A DNA stretch of 5,011 bases, taken from contig JAEWCA010000183.1 in assembly GCA_023390875.1 (NCBI GenBank), positions 1 to 5,011 on the forward strand. The letters run 5' to 3'. The stretch is from Actinomycetes bacterium. Its GTDB lineage: Bacteria; Actinomycetota; Actinomycetes; Actinomycetales; Cellulomonadaceae. Made by a program: the position numbers and the translations under genes. The notes under the pieces are model-generated. The model ran no database searches. It saw only the letters and a list, made by a program, of their open reading frames with translations, and had not been told where the DNA came from. Position 1 is the stretch's first letter. Each line of letters opens with the position of its first letter. Of the stretch, positions 1 to 5,011 are shown piece after piece.

Positions 1-49
1 CAGCTGGCTCGAGCAGGTCCAGCGGGCCGCTGAGGAAGCGCGCGGCTGA
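1..49 (+). CDS. C-terminal end of an unidentified protein (possibly DUF349 family), partial
   Basis: Reading from base 2, the frame gives SWLEQVQRAAEEARG and then TGA at 47-49. The peptide is a charged, helix-forming tail. A strong hairpin begins 17 bases after the stop, where a terminator for a plus-strand gene would lie, which supports this frame. Actinobacterial rel genes often neighbour a long coiled-coil DUF349 protein whose tail has a similar WLEQA-like look. That identity is inferred from neighbourhood and style only, because 15 residues cannot prove it. The frame starting at base 1 stops at 31-33 and gives a less protein-like sequence. Confidence 0.5.
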   Translation, partial: SWLEQVQRAAEEARG

Positions 50-66
50 GCTCGCAGCACGGCTCC

Positions 67-106
67 CACGGGCCCCGTCGTCGCGCACGCGACGGCGGGG
101 CCCGTG
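67..106 (+). terminator. Strong stem-loop terminator after the upstream plus-strand gene
   Basis: An 18-bp stem (67-84 with 89-106) closes a four-base GCAC loop. All pairs are Watson-Crick except one U-G wobble at position 78 in the plus-strand transcript. The stem is almost pure G/C and is followed by CGTTGTCC, so there is no real U-tract, as is common for actinobacterial hairpin terminators. It lies just downstream of the stop at 47-49 and upstream of the gene at 160. It should end the incoming transcript and isolate the small downstream gene. Confidence 0.8.
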
Positions 107-108
107 CG

Positions 109-117
109 TTGTCCACA
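109..117 (+). promoter_or_regulatory. DnaA-box-like TTGTCCACA motif
   Basis: The nine bases TTGTCCACA match the high-GC form of the DnaA box (TTATCCACA with G at position 3). The motif lies directly after the terminator hairpin and 42 bases before the ATG of the next gene. Only one copy is visible and there is no AT-rich stretch, so this is not an origin. It could be a DnaA titration or regulatory site, or TTGTCC could act as a -35 element, although I see no convincing -10 at the proper spacing. Confidence 0.35.
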
Positions 118-159
118 GGCCGCGCTCGGGCGGCAGGCCCGGCGCGCCATCCTGCGAGC

Positions 160-720
160 ATGAGCACCCGCCTCGCCGTCTACGCCCCACCCTCGACGGT
201 CCTCCCGTCGCTCGTCCGTCGCGCCGACGTCGGTGCCGCGACCTGGCACGCGCTGGTGCGTGACCAGGTGGTACGGCCGCTGTGGGGCGACGTGGGCGTG
301 GCAGCAGACCTCGACGACACGCCGTCGCTGCGCGCCGCGGCGCTCGCCGACCTGGTCCCCCGCCGAGGCGTCGTCGGGCGCTGCAGCGCCGCGTGGGTGC
401 ACACGGGGGGCCGACCCCCGTCCCGGGTCGACGTGCTCGTCGCAGCGCGGGCGCACCGGGCGGACCCCGATCCCCGGCGCACGTCCGCGGAGGCGACGCT
501 CGCGGCCGAGGACGTCGTCCGCATCGGGCCGCTCCGGGTCACGACCGTCCAGCGGACCGGGACGGACGTCGCCCGCTGGGTCGGGCCGGCGCAGGCGCTC
601 CCCGTCCTGGCCGACCTGTGCTGTGTCGGCTTCGACCCCCGCCGAGCGCTGCACGACCTGGACGCGATGCCCGGCCAGCGTGGGGTGCGGGCCGCGCGCG
701 CCACCCTGCGGGCGCTCTGA
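160..720 (+). CDS. Small AbiEi-antitoxin-like protein, orphan (no toxin partner visible)
   Basis: This encodes 186 residues from ATG at 160. Residues about 20-60 look like a degenerate winged-helix segment (TWHALVRDQVVRPLWGDVGV, then SLRAAALADLVP). Next come RCSAAWVHTGG, recalling the 'TAAWLHG' motif of actinobacterial AbiEi-like proteins, and VRIGPLRVTTVQRTGTDVAR, recalling the 'vtt..RT..DlaR' strand-helix that follows it in that family. The usual role is DNA-binding antitoxin or autorepressor of type IV toxin-antitoxin loci, but no AbiEii-type nucleotidyltransferase toxin is seen here, so activity is unknown. The frame also runs back to a TTG at 109. I prefer the ATG because the extension MSTGRARAAGPARHPAS looks non-coding and begins inside the TTGTCCACA motif. 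The ribosome site before 160 is weak. The gene converges with rel, with six bases between stops. Existence as a gene is likely; the family call is moderate and from memory. Confidence 0.7.
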   Translation: MSTRLAVYAPPSTVLPSLVRRADVGAATWHALVRDQVVRPLWGDVGVAADLDDTPSLRAAALADLVPRRGVVGRCSAAWVHTGGRPPSRVDVLVAARAHRADPDPRRTSAEATLAAEDVVRIGPLRVTTVQRTGTDVARWVGPAQALPVLADLCCVGFDPRRALHDLDAMPGQRGVRAARATLRAL

Positions 721-726
721 GGGTCG

Positions 727-2346
727 TCAGGCGCGGATGACGGGCTCCTCCGAGGCCTTCGCGCCCGTGATCCGGTAGACGTCGAACACGCCCTCGACCT
801 TGCGGACGGCCGCGAGCACGGACGCGAGGTGCGACGGCTCGGCCATCTCGAAGACGAACCGGGACAGGGCCACGCGGTCCCGTGACGTGGACACGGACGC
901 GGACAGGATGTTGACGTGGTGGTCCGACAGGACCCGTGTCACGTCGGACAGCAGGCGGCTGCGGTCGAGCGCCTCGACCTGGATCTGCACGAGGAACAGC
1001 GACGAGCTCGTGTGGCTCCACTCGACGTCGACCAGACGCTCGGGCTGCGCGCGGAGGGCCTCGACGTTGATGCAGTCGCTGCGGTGCACGCTGACGCCGG
1101 CGCCACGCGTGACGAAGCCGACGATGTCGTCGCCCGGCACGGGCGTGCAGCACTTGGCGAGCTTGACCCAGATGTCGTCGACGCCCTTGACCACGACCCC
1201 GGGGTCGCCGGTGCGGACCCGCCGGCTGACCTGACCGGGCCGCGCCGCCTCGGCGAGGTCCTCCTCCGCGGCGGGTTCCCCACCGAGCGAGTGCACGAGC
1301 CGCTGCACGACGGTCGCCGCCGAGATCTGGCCCTCGCCGATCGCGGCGTACAGCGCGGACACGTCGGCGTACCGCATCTCGTTGGCCAGCGCGACGAGCG
1401 ACTCGTGCGACAGCAGGCGCTGGATCGGCAGGTTCTGCTTGCGCATCGCCTTCGCGATGGCGTCCTTGCCGTGCTCGATGGCCTCCTCGCGACGCTCCTT
1501 GGAGAACCACTGGCGGATCTTGTTGCGCGCGCGCGGGCTCTTGACGAAGCCGAGCCAGTCGCGCGACGGTCCCGCGGTCTCGGACTTCGACGTGAACACG
1601 TCGACGACGTCGCCGTTCTCGAGCGTCGAGTCGAGCGGCACCAGGCGCCCGTTGACGCGTGCGCCCATCGTGCGGTGCCCGACCTCGGTGTGGACCGCGT
1701 AAGCGAAGTCGACGGGCGTGGACCCGGACGGCAGCCCGATCACGTCGCCCTTCGGCGTGAACACGTAGACCTCGGAGCCCGCGATCTCGAACCGCAGCGA
1801 GTCGAGGAACTCGGTCGGGTCGGCCGTCTCCTTCTGCCAGTCGACGAGCTGGCGCAGCCACATCATGTCGTTGCCGGCGGTGTCCTGGCCCGCCGCGGCG
1901 TTCTTCGCGGTCTCCTTGTACTTCCAGTGCGCCGCGACGCCGTACTCCGCCCGACGGTGCATGTCGTGCGTGCGGATCTGGATCTCGACCGGCTTGCCCC
2001 CGGGGCCGATCACGGTCGTGTGCAACGACTGGTAGAGGTTGAACTTGGGCATCGCGATGTAGTCCTTGAACCGGCCCGGCACCGGGTTCCACCGCGCGTG
2101 CAGCGCCCCGAGCGCCGCGTAGCAGTCACGGACCGTGTCGACCAGCACCCGGACACCCACGAGGTCGTAGATGTCGGCGAAGTCGCGGCCGCGGACGATC
2201 ATCTTCTGGTAGATCGAGTAGTAGTGCTTCGGCCGGCCCGTGACGGTCGCCTTGATCTTCGCGGTCCGCAGGTCGGCGCCGACCTGCTCGCGGACCACCG
2301 CGAGGTACTCCTCGCGGGCGGGGGCCCGCTCGGCCACGAGGTGCAC
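727..2346 (-). CDS. C-terminal Rel fragment: synthetase, TGS, zinc-finger-like and ACT domains (reinitiation uncertain)
   Basis: Downstream of the TAG the frame stays open to the rel stop at 729-727. The first plausible start is GTG at 2346 (codon 236 of rel), followed by another GTG at 2337. The first ATG is only at codon 284, inside the synthetase motif. Upstream of 2346 the sequence GACGAGATC gives only a poor ribosome site, so expression would depend on reinitiation or low readthrough. From 2346 the product would have 539 residues: the complete synthetase ([39 protein letters not shown]), TGS, the Cys/His segment KCCTPVP...HRSDC, and ACT. It would lack the last part of the inter-domain bundle and all hydrolase control. 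I see no second disruption in this half, which suggests a recent change, a sequencing error, or continued selection. Confidence 0.3.
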   Translation of the reverse strand: MHLVAERAPAREEYLAVVREQVGADLRTAKIKATVTGRPKHYYSIYQKMIVRGRDFADIYDLVGVRVLVDTVRDCYAALGALHARWNPVPGRFKDYIAMPKFNLYQSLHTTVIGPGGKPVEIQIRTHDMHRRAEYGVAAHWKYKETAKNAAAGQDTAGNDMMWLRQLVDWQKETADPTEFLDSLRFEIAGSEVYVFTPKGDVIGLPSGSTPVDFAYAVHTEVGHRTMGARVNGRLVPLDSTLENGDVVDVFTSKSETAGPSRDWLGFVKSPRARNKIRQWFSKERREEAIEHGKDAIAKAMRKQNLPIQRLLSHESLVALANEMRYADVSALYAAIGEGQISAATVVQRLVHSLGGEPAAEEDLAEAARPGQVSRRVRTGDPGVVVKGVDDIWVKLAKCCTPVPGDDIVGFVTRGAGVSVHRSDCINVEALRAQPERLVDVEWSHTSSSLFLVQIQVEALDRSRLLSDVTRVLSDHHVNILSASVSTSRDRVALSRFVFEMAEPSHLASVLAAVRKVEGVFDVYRITGAKASEEPVIRA

Positions 2347-2397
2347 GATCTCGTCGTAGAGCTTCGGGTACAGCGTCGCGAACGACAGGTCCTCGAG

Positions 2398-3051
2398 CTA
2401 CCACTTGATCGTGTACATGCCGAGGCGGTGCGCGAGCGGCGCGTAGATCTCGAGCGTCTCGCGCGCCTTCTTCTCGGCCGACGAGCTCGCCACGAACTTC
2501 CACGTGCGGGCGTTGTGCAGCCGGTCGGCGAGCTTGATGACCAGGACCCGGATGTCGCGCGACATCGCGACGACCATCTTGCGGACCGTCTCGGCCTGCG
2601 CGGCGTCGCCGTACTGGACCTTGTCGAGCTTCGTCACGCCGTCGACGAGCATCGCGACCTCGGGACCGAACTCGCGACGCAGCTGGTCGAGCGAGTAGTC
2701 GGTGTCCTCGACGGTGTCGTGCAGCAGCGCCGCGGCGAGCGTCGACGGCGTCATGCCGAGCTCGGCGAGGATCGTCGCGACCGCGACCGGGTGCGTGATG
2801 TACGGGTCGCCGCTCTTGCGCAGCTGTCCGCGGTGCGCCCGCTCGGCGACCACGTAGGCCTGCTCGACGACCGCGAGGTCGGCCTTCGGGTGGTTGGTGC
2901 GAGCGGCCTGGAGCACGGGCTCGAGCGCGGGCGACGCCACGGACGCACGCTGACCGAACCTGGCGAGGCGCGCACGGACACGCCCCGCGGCGGCGCCCTG
3001 GTCCGGTGCAGCCGGGACGCCGGTCTCAGGCGTGCGTACGTCCTCGCTCAA
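2398..3051 (-). CDS. N-terminal Rel fragment: HD-type (p)ppGpp hydrolase domain only
   Basis: This is the part of rel that would be translated if the TAG is real: 217 residues from TTG at 3051 to IKW-stop. All metal and substrate residues of the HD hydrolase are visible (H87, H111-D112, E115-D116, D176, N180), in motifs [16 protein letters not shown] and KLADRLHN. By comparison with the Streptococcus Rel structure, the cut would fall inside the three-helix bundle that joins the two catalytic domains, roughly ten residues before its end, so folding may be affected. If stable, the product would be a hydrolase without synthetase, roughly like the small alarmone hydrolases. The first 40 residues are a low-complexity Ala/Pro/Gly lead, typical of actinobacterial Rel. 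Confidence 0.55.
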   Translation of the reverse strand: MSEDVRTPETGVPAAPDQGAAAGRVRARLARFGQRASVASPALEPVLQAARTNHPKADLAVVEQAYVVAERAHRGQLRKSGDPYITHPVAVATILAELGMTPSTLAAALLHDTVEDTDYSLDQLRREFGPEVAMLVDGVTKLDKVQYGDAAQAETVRKMVVAMSRDIRVLVIKLADRLHNARTWKFVASSSAEKKARETLEIYAPLAHRLGMYTIKW

Positions 3052-3057
3052 ACGTGT

Positions 3058-3066
3058 CCCCTCCCC
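3058..3066 (-). promoter_or_regulatory. Shine-Dalgarno site deciding the TTG start of rel
   Basis: On the minus strand GGGGAGGGG lies six bases upstream of the TTG at 3051-3049. AGGGG is a good anti-Shine-Dalgarno match at normal spacing, and no ATG or GTG nearby in this frame fits better. The following codons give [10 protein letters not shown], a plausible actinobacterial Rel N-terminus. A second copy of the same purine block lies 19 bases further upstream without a start codon after it. Confidence 0.65.
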
Positions 3067-3088
3067 GCCCTGACGGCCCCTCCCCGCC
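3058..3088 (-). repeat. 12-bp direct repeat GGCGGGGAGGGG, two copies before rel
   Basis: The minus-strand 12-mer GGCGGGGAGGGG occurs exactly at 3088-3077 and 3069-3058, a period of 19 bases. The copy next to rel contains its ribosome site. The outer copy has no start codon behind it. It may be a chance product of G-rich leader sequence, a ribosome standby site, or two half-sites for a regulator on one face of the helix. Confidence 0.4.
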
Positions 3089-3130
3089 GTGCGGACCCGC
3101 TCGAGGCGGTGGCCGGGACCGGCGGGGGGA

Positions 3131-3172
3131 CCGGATGCGCGTCAGTCTACGACCGCGGGGACGCGCACCCGG
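3131..3172 (-). terminator. Inverted repeat between apt and rel: terminator or attenuator
   Basis: Minus-strand bases 3172-3160 (CCGGGTGCGCGTC) pair with 3143-3131 (GACGCGCATCCGG), giving 13 pairs around a 16-base loop. Twelve pairs are Watson-Crick and one is G-U in the minus-strand transcript; in the plus-strand transcript that pair would be a C/A mismatch, so the fold favours minus-strand RNA. It begins 12 bases after the apt stop, the usual place for a terminator. No U-tract follows (TCCCCCC), so termination may be partial. The repeat could instead be an attenuator for rel or an operator, because a -10-like hexamer sits in the loop. Confidence 0.5.
3144..3149 (-). promoter_or_regulatory. 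Possible -10 hexamer TAGACT for a rel promoter
   Basis: TAGACT on the minus strand fits the actinobacterial TAnnnT -10 pattern and is the only such hexamer I noticed between apt and rel. Transcription from here would leave a leader of about 85 bases before the TTG start. No good -35 is seen about 17 bases upstream. The hexamer lies in the loop of the inverted repeat, so the two readings compete. Confidence 0.25.
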
Positions 3173-3184
3173 ACCGGAGCGTCG

Positions 3185-3772
3185 TCAGGGGACGTGGACC
3201 AGCACGTCGATCGGGTGATCGCCGAGCTGCCGGCGACCCGCGAGGCCGTCGAGCTCCACCAGGAACGACAGGCCCACGACGTGCGCGCCGCAGCCCTCGA
3301 TGAGCCGGACGGTCGCCGCGGCGGTGCCGCCGGTCGCGAGCACGTCGTCGACGACGAGCACGCGCGACCCCTCGGGCACCGTGAACGGGTGCACCTCGAC
3401 GGAGGCCTCGCCGTACTCGAGCCGGTAGTGCTCGACCACCGTCGGGCCGGGGAGCTTGCCGGCCTTGCGCACGGGGATGACGCCCGCGCCGAGGGCGACG
3501 GCGAGCGGCGCGGCGAGCAGGAACCCGCGGGCCTCCATCCCGGCGACCAGGTCGACCGGGCCCTCGACGGACGCCGCGAGCTGCGCGATGACAGCGGCGA
3601 ACGCCTCGGCGTCGGCGAGCAGCGGCGTGATGTCCCGGAACAGGACCCCGGGCTCGGGGTAGTCCGGTACCAGCCGGACCAGCTCGTCGATCCGGGTGCC
3701 CCCGGCCGCGCGGCCGGCCGAGGCGCCCGAAGGCTCCCCCGCCGGCCGCGCGATCTGCGACTGGTCGGTCAT
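3185..3772 (-). CDS. apt: Adenine phosphoribosyltransferase
   Basis: A cytosolic purine-salvage enzyme that joins adenine and PRPP to give AMP and pyrophosphate. The 195 residues carry the family marks in order: DYPEPGVLFRDITPLL (37-52), GMEARGFLLAAPLA (78-91), the flexible-loop region PVRKAGKLPG (100-109), and the PRPP-binding loop VLVVDDVLATGGTA (138-151) with its paired aspartates. Usual length is about 170-180; the surplus is an Ala/Gly/Pro-rich lead of about 26 residues that looks disordered. The ATG at 3772 overlaps the secF stop as ATGA, and no strong ribosome site precedes it, so translation is probably coupled to secF. I see no better internal start before the conserved core. The position between secF and rel matches the common actinobacterial order; an extra gene that lies between secF and apt in mycobacteria is absent here. 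Confidence 0.95.
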   Translation of the reverse strand: MTDQSQIARPAGEPSGASAGRAAGGTRIDELVRLVPDYPEPGVLFRDITPLLADAEAFAAVIAQLAASVEGPVDLVAGMEARGFLLAAPLAVALGAGVIPVRKAGKLPGPTVVEHYRLEYGEASVEVHPFTVPEGSRVLVVDDVLATGGTAAATVRLIEGCGAHVVGLSFLVELDGLAGRRQLGDHPIDVLVHVP

Positions 3773-4863
3773 CGGCGCCGCTTCGGCTGCGCCTGGACAC
3801 CCTGGTGGGCGCCGGGCCGCAGCTGGGTCGCGCCGTGCACCGCGGACGCCAGGATCGGCTCGTCCGCCTCGCCGCCCGCCTCCGCACGGGCCTTGCGCGC
3901 CGCGAGCACCTTGCGGGTGTGGTCACGGATCGCGGGCTCGCGCTCACGCAGCGTCACCTCGAACGGCGTCGCGAGGAAGATCGACGAGAACGTGCCGATC
4001 AGCATGCCGACGAACAGCGCCAGCGCGATGTCGCGGAGCGTGCCCGCGCCGAGGATGAACGCCCCGACGAACAGGATCGCGCCGACCGGGAGCAGCGCCA
4101 CGACCGACGTGTTGATCGACCGCACGAGCGTCTGGTTGACGGCGAGGTTGGCCTTCTCGGCGTACGTGTACCGGCTCTGGTCCAGCGTGTCGGCCGTGTT
4201 CTCGCGCACCTTGTCGAACACGACGACCGTGTCGTAGATCGAGTACCCCAGGATCGTCAGGAAGCCGATCACCGTCGCCGGCGTCACCTCCCAGCCGACC
4301 GCGGCGTACACGCCGACCGTGATGATGAGGTCGTGGAACAGCGCGATGAGCGCTGCGAGGGCCATCCGCCAGTTCCGGAAGTAGATCGTCATCACGACGG
4401 TGACGAACACGAGGAACACGAGGATGCCCGTGATCGCCTTCTTCGAGATGTCGGCACCCCACGACGGGCCGATGTAGGAGCTCGCGACCTCGTCCTCGCT
4501 CACGCCGTACGCGGCCTGGAGCGCCGAGGCGACCTCCTCGACCTGCTCGTTCGCGAGCTCGGACGTCTGGATGCGCAGGCTGTCCGTGCCGAGCTTCGTG
4601 ACCTCCGGCGACTCCTCGGGGGCGATCGACTTCACGGTGTCGATCGCGAGCTGCTCGTCGGCGTTCGGCACCCCCGAGACGACGAACTGCGAGCCGCCGC
4701 GGAACTCGATGCCGGGGTTGAGCCCCGGCTTGATCAGCAGGATCGCCGACAGGATCACGAGGATCGTCGAGATGGTGAACCAGATGCGCCGGCGACCGAC
4801 GATGTCGTACGACCGACGACCGGCGTACAGGTCGTTGCCCCACTGGGCGAATCCCGCGGCCAT
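3769..4863 (-). CDS. secF: Protein translocase subunit SecF
   Basis: A membrane subunit that works with SecD and the SecYEG channel, using the proton gradient to pull exported proteins across the membrane. The 364 residues show the six-helix plan: TM1 (about 27-45), a periplasmic P1 domain opened by NPGIEFRGGSQF (49-60), then TM2 (about 144-161), TM3 (168-189), TM4 (194-216), TM5 (252-272) and TM6 (275-299). The SecF hallmark GYSIYDTVVVFDKVREN lies at 206-222, and its Asp 211 in TM4 is a likely proton-relay residue. RSINTS and LATPFEV also fit the family. The C-terminal tail (about 305-364) is cytoplasmic, basic and ends KRRR, common in actinobacteria. The ATG at 4863 shares one base with the secD stop (TGATG). 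The sequence AGGGGAG nine bases upstream supports this start. There is no sign of truncation. Confidence 0.97.
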   Translation of the reverse strand: MAAGFAQWGNDLYAGRRSYDIVGRRRIWFTISTILVILSAILLIKPGLNPGIEFRGGSQFVVSGVPNADEQLAIDTVKSIAPEESPEVTKLGTDSLRIQTSELANEQVEEVASALQAAYGVSEDEVASSYIGPSWGADISKKAITGILVFLVFVTVVMTIYFRNWRMALAALIALFHDLIITVGVYAAVGWEVTPATVIGFLTILGYSIYDTVVVFDKVRENTADTLDQSRYTYAEKANLAVNQTLVRSINTSVVALLPVGAILFVGAFILGAGTLRDIALALFVGMLIGTFSSIFLATPFEVTLREREPAIRDHTRKVLAARKARAEAGGEADEPILASAVHGATQLRPGAHQGVQAQPKRRR

Positions 4864-5011
4864 CAGTGCTCGCTCCCCTCGGTGCGACCGGACTCGGTCG
4901 AGGACTCCTGCGCGCCGTCGTCGGCGCCGGCCCCGCCTGTCGGCGGTGCGGCGGACGCGTCCTGCGCGGCAGCCTTCGCCGCGGCGCGGCGCTCGGCGAT
5001 CGTCTGACCGC
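4863..5011 (-). CDS. secD: Protein translocase subunit SecD, C-terminal tail only (partial)
   Basis: The minus-strand frame from the right edge gives 48 residues, beginning GQTIAERRAAAKAAAQ and ending GRTEGSEH, with TGA at 4865-4863. It contains none of the catalytic or membrane parts. It is a hydrophilic, Ala/Gly/Glu/Ser-rich cytoplasmic tail. A TIAERR-like start after the last membrane helix is what I recall for actinobacterial SecD. The identity rests mainly on its position, overlapping the secF start by one base in the near-universal secD-secF order. The remainder of the gene lies beyond the window. Confidence 0.85.
   Translation of the reverse strand, partial: GQTIAERRAAAKAAAQDASAAPPTGGAGADDGAQESSTESGRTEGSEH
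4873..4879 (-). promoter_or_regulatory. Ribosome binding site of secF, inside the secD 3' end
   Basis: AGGGGAG on the minus strand lies nine bases before the secF ATG and within the last codons of secD. With the TGATG overlap, it indicates both its own ribosome loading and termination-reinitiation coupling, as expected for subunits made in equal amounts. Confidence 0.6.

Larger units (their letters stand above)
727..3051 (-). pseudogene. relA: Bifunctional (p)ppGpp synthetase/hydrolase Rel, interrupted by an in-frame TAG
   Basis: Long RelA/SpoT-family enzyme: it makes (p)ppGpp from GTP/GDP and ATP under starvation and hydrolyses it otherwise, in contact with the ribosome. The frame spans 774 sense-or-stop codons, close to usual actinobacterial Rel length. 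Domains in order: HD hydrolase (about 45-190, with H87, HD 111-112, ED 115-116, D176, N180); synthetase (about 240-430, with [13 protein letters not shown] at 272-284 and the RFKD signature of bifunctional Rel at 327-330); TGS (about 427-487); helical region; zinc-finger-like segment with CC 634-635, H656 and C660; C-terminal ACT (about 685-762). Codon 218 (2400-2398) is TAG. Homologues read IKWELEDL here, so one base change (GAG to TAG) explains it. The frame continues unbroken and well conserved afterwards. The TTG start at 3051 is backed by GGGGAGGGG six bases upstream. Sequencing error remains possible, in which case this is an ordinary intact rel. Confidence 0.85.

Noticed and set aside
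109..159. N-terminal extension of the small plus-strand gene from TTG at 109
   Set aside because: The extra 17 residues look non-coding, the TTG is part of the TTGTCCACA motif and sits against the terminator stem, and an ATG at 160 leads directly into the protein-like sequence.
539..2092. A 517-codon minus-strand frame overlapping rel
   Set aside because: It is an alternate frame of the rel coding strand, rich in Arg/Gly/Pro. The rel frame has full family similarity, so this is not a gene.
2398..2400. Recoding of the rel TAG (pyrrolysine or programmed readthrough)
   Set aside because: The expected residue is an ordinary Glu, the following context CTCGAG is not a known readthrough signal, and I see no obvious stem-loop after the stop. 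Mutation or sequencing error is simpler.
916..3303. A 795-codon plus-strand open frame antisense to rel and apt
   Set aside because: Its composition is Arg/Asp/Val/Leu-rich low complexity with no recognisable motif. It runs opposite strongly conserved Rel domains, so it is a frame kept open by the scarcity of stop codons at high GC.
3703..3716. Perfect 14-bp palindrome CGGCCGCGCGGCCG in apt
   Set aside because: It encodes the Gly/Ala/Arg-rich lead of Apt and is the kind of GC palindrome expected by chance here; no paired site or regulator context is visible.
3805..5007. A 400-codon plus-strand open frame antisense to secF
   Set aside because: Arg/Asp/Glu-rich sequence with no domain, opposite a clear SecF. 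This is a GC-driven shadow frame.

Overview
The window is very GC-rich, with G/C-ending codons in every gene. It carries the conserved actinobacterial block secD-secF-apt-rel on the minus strand. Protein wording (for example the Rel tail and the SecF GYSIYDTVVVFD motif) and a TTG start fit a high-GC Actinomycetota genome, probably Micrococcales and perhaps Cellulomonas-like. The genus is a guess from style, not a computed match.

Layout. Positions 1-49 hold the last 15 codons of a plus-strand gene, possibly the DUF349 protein that often neighbours rel. An 18-bp hairpin (67-106) follows and is a good terminator. Next is a TTGTCCACA motif (109-117), then a small plus-strand gene (160-720) resembling the winged-helix AbiEi-like / 'AAWxH' antitoxin-type proteins of actinobacteria. 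It meets rel tail to tail, with 6 bp between the stop codons. On the minus strand, reading right to left, are the SecD C-terminus (5011-4863), secF (4863-3769), apt (3772-3185), a 133-bp gap with an inverted repeat, and rel (3051-727).

How the genes work together. SecD and SecF form the proton-driven membrane complex that assists Sec protein export. Apt recycles adenine to AMP. Rel makes and degrades (p)ppGpp, so purine metabolism and stringent control sit side by side. The secD/secF/apt junctions overlap (TGATG, ATGA), which implies translational coupling. rel is set apart by a hairpin and has its own Shine-Dalgarno sequence.

The main anomaly is in rel. Codon 218 is TAG where the family has Glu (IKW-E-LEDL became IKW-stop-LED). 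The frame is kept on both sides, and all downstream domains look intact. The stop cuts between the (p)ppGpp hydrolase domain and the synthetase domain. As read, the gene encodes a hydrolase-only fragment of 217 residues plus a synthetase/regulatory half with no strong start. This could be a sequencing error, a real nonsense mutation, or (least likely) a functional split. I see no mobile element, CRISPR array, tRNA or rRNA, and nothing that clearly amounts to an undescribed multi-gene system.
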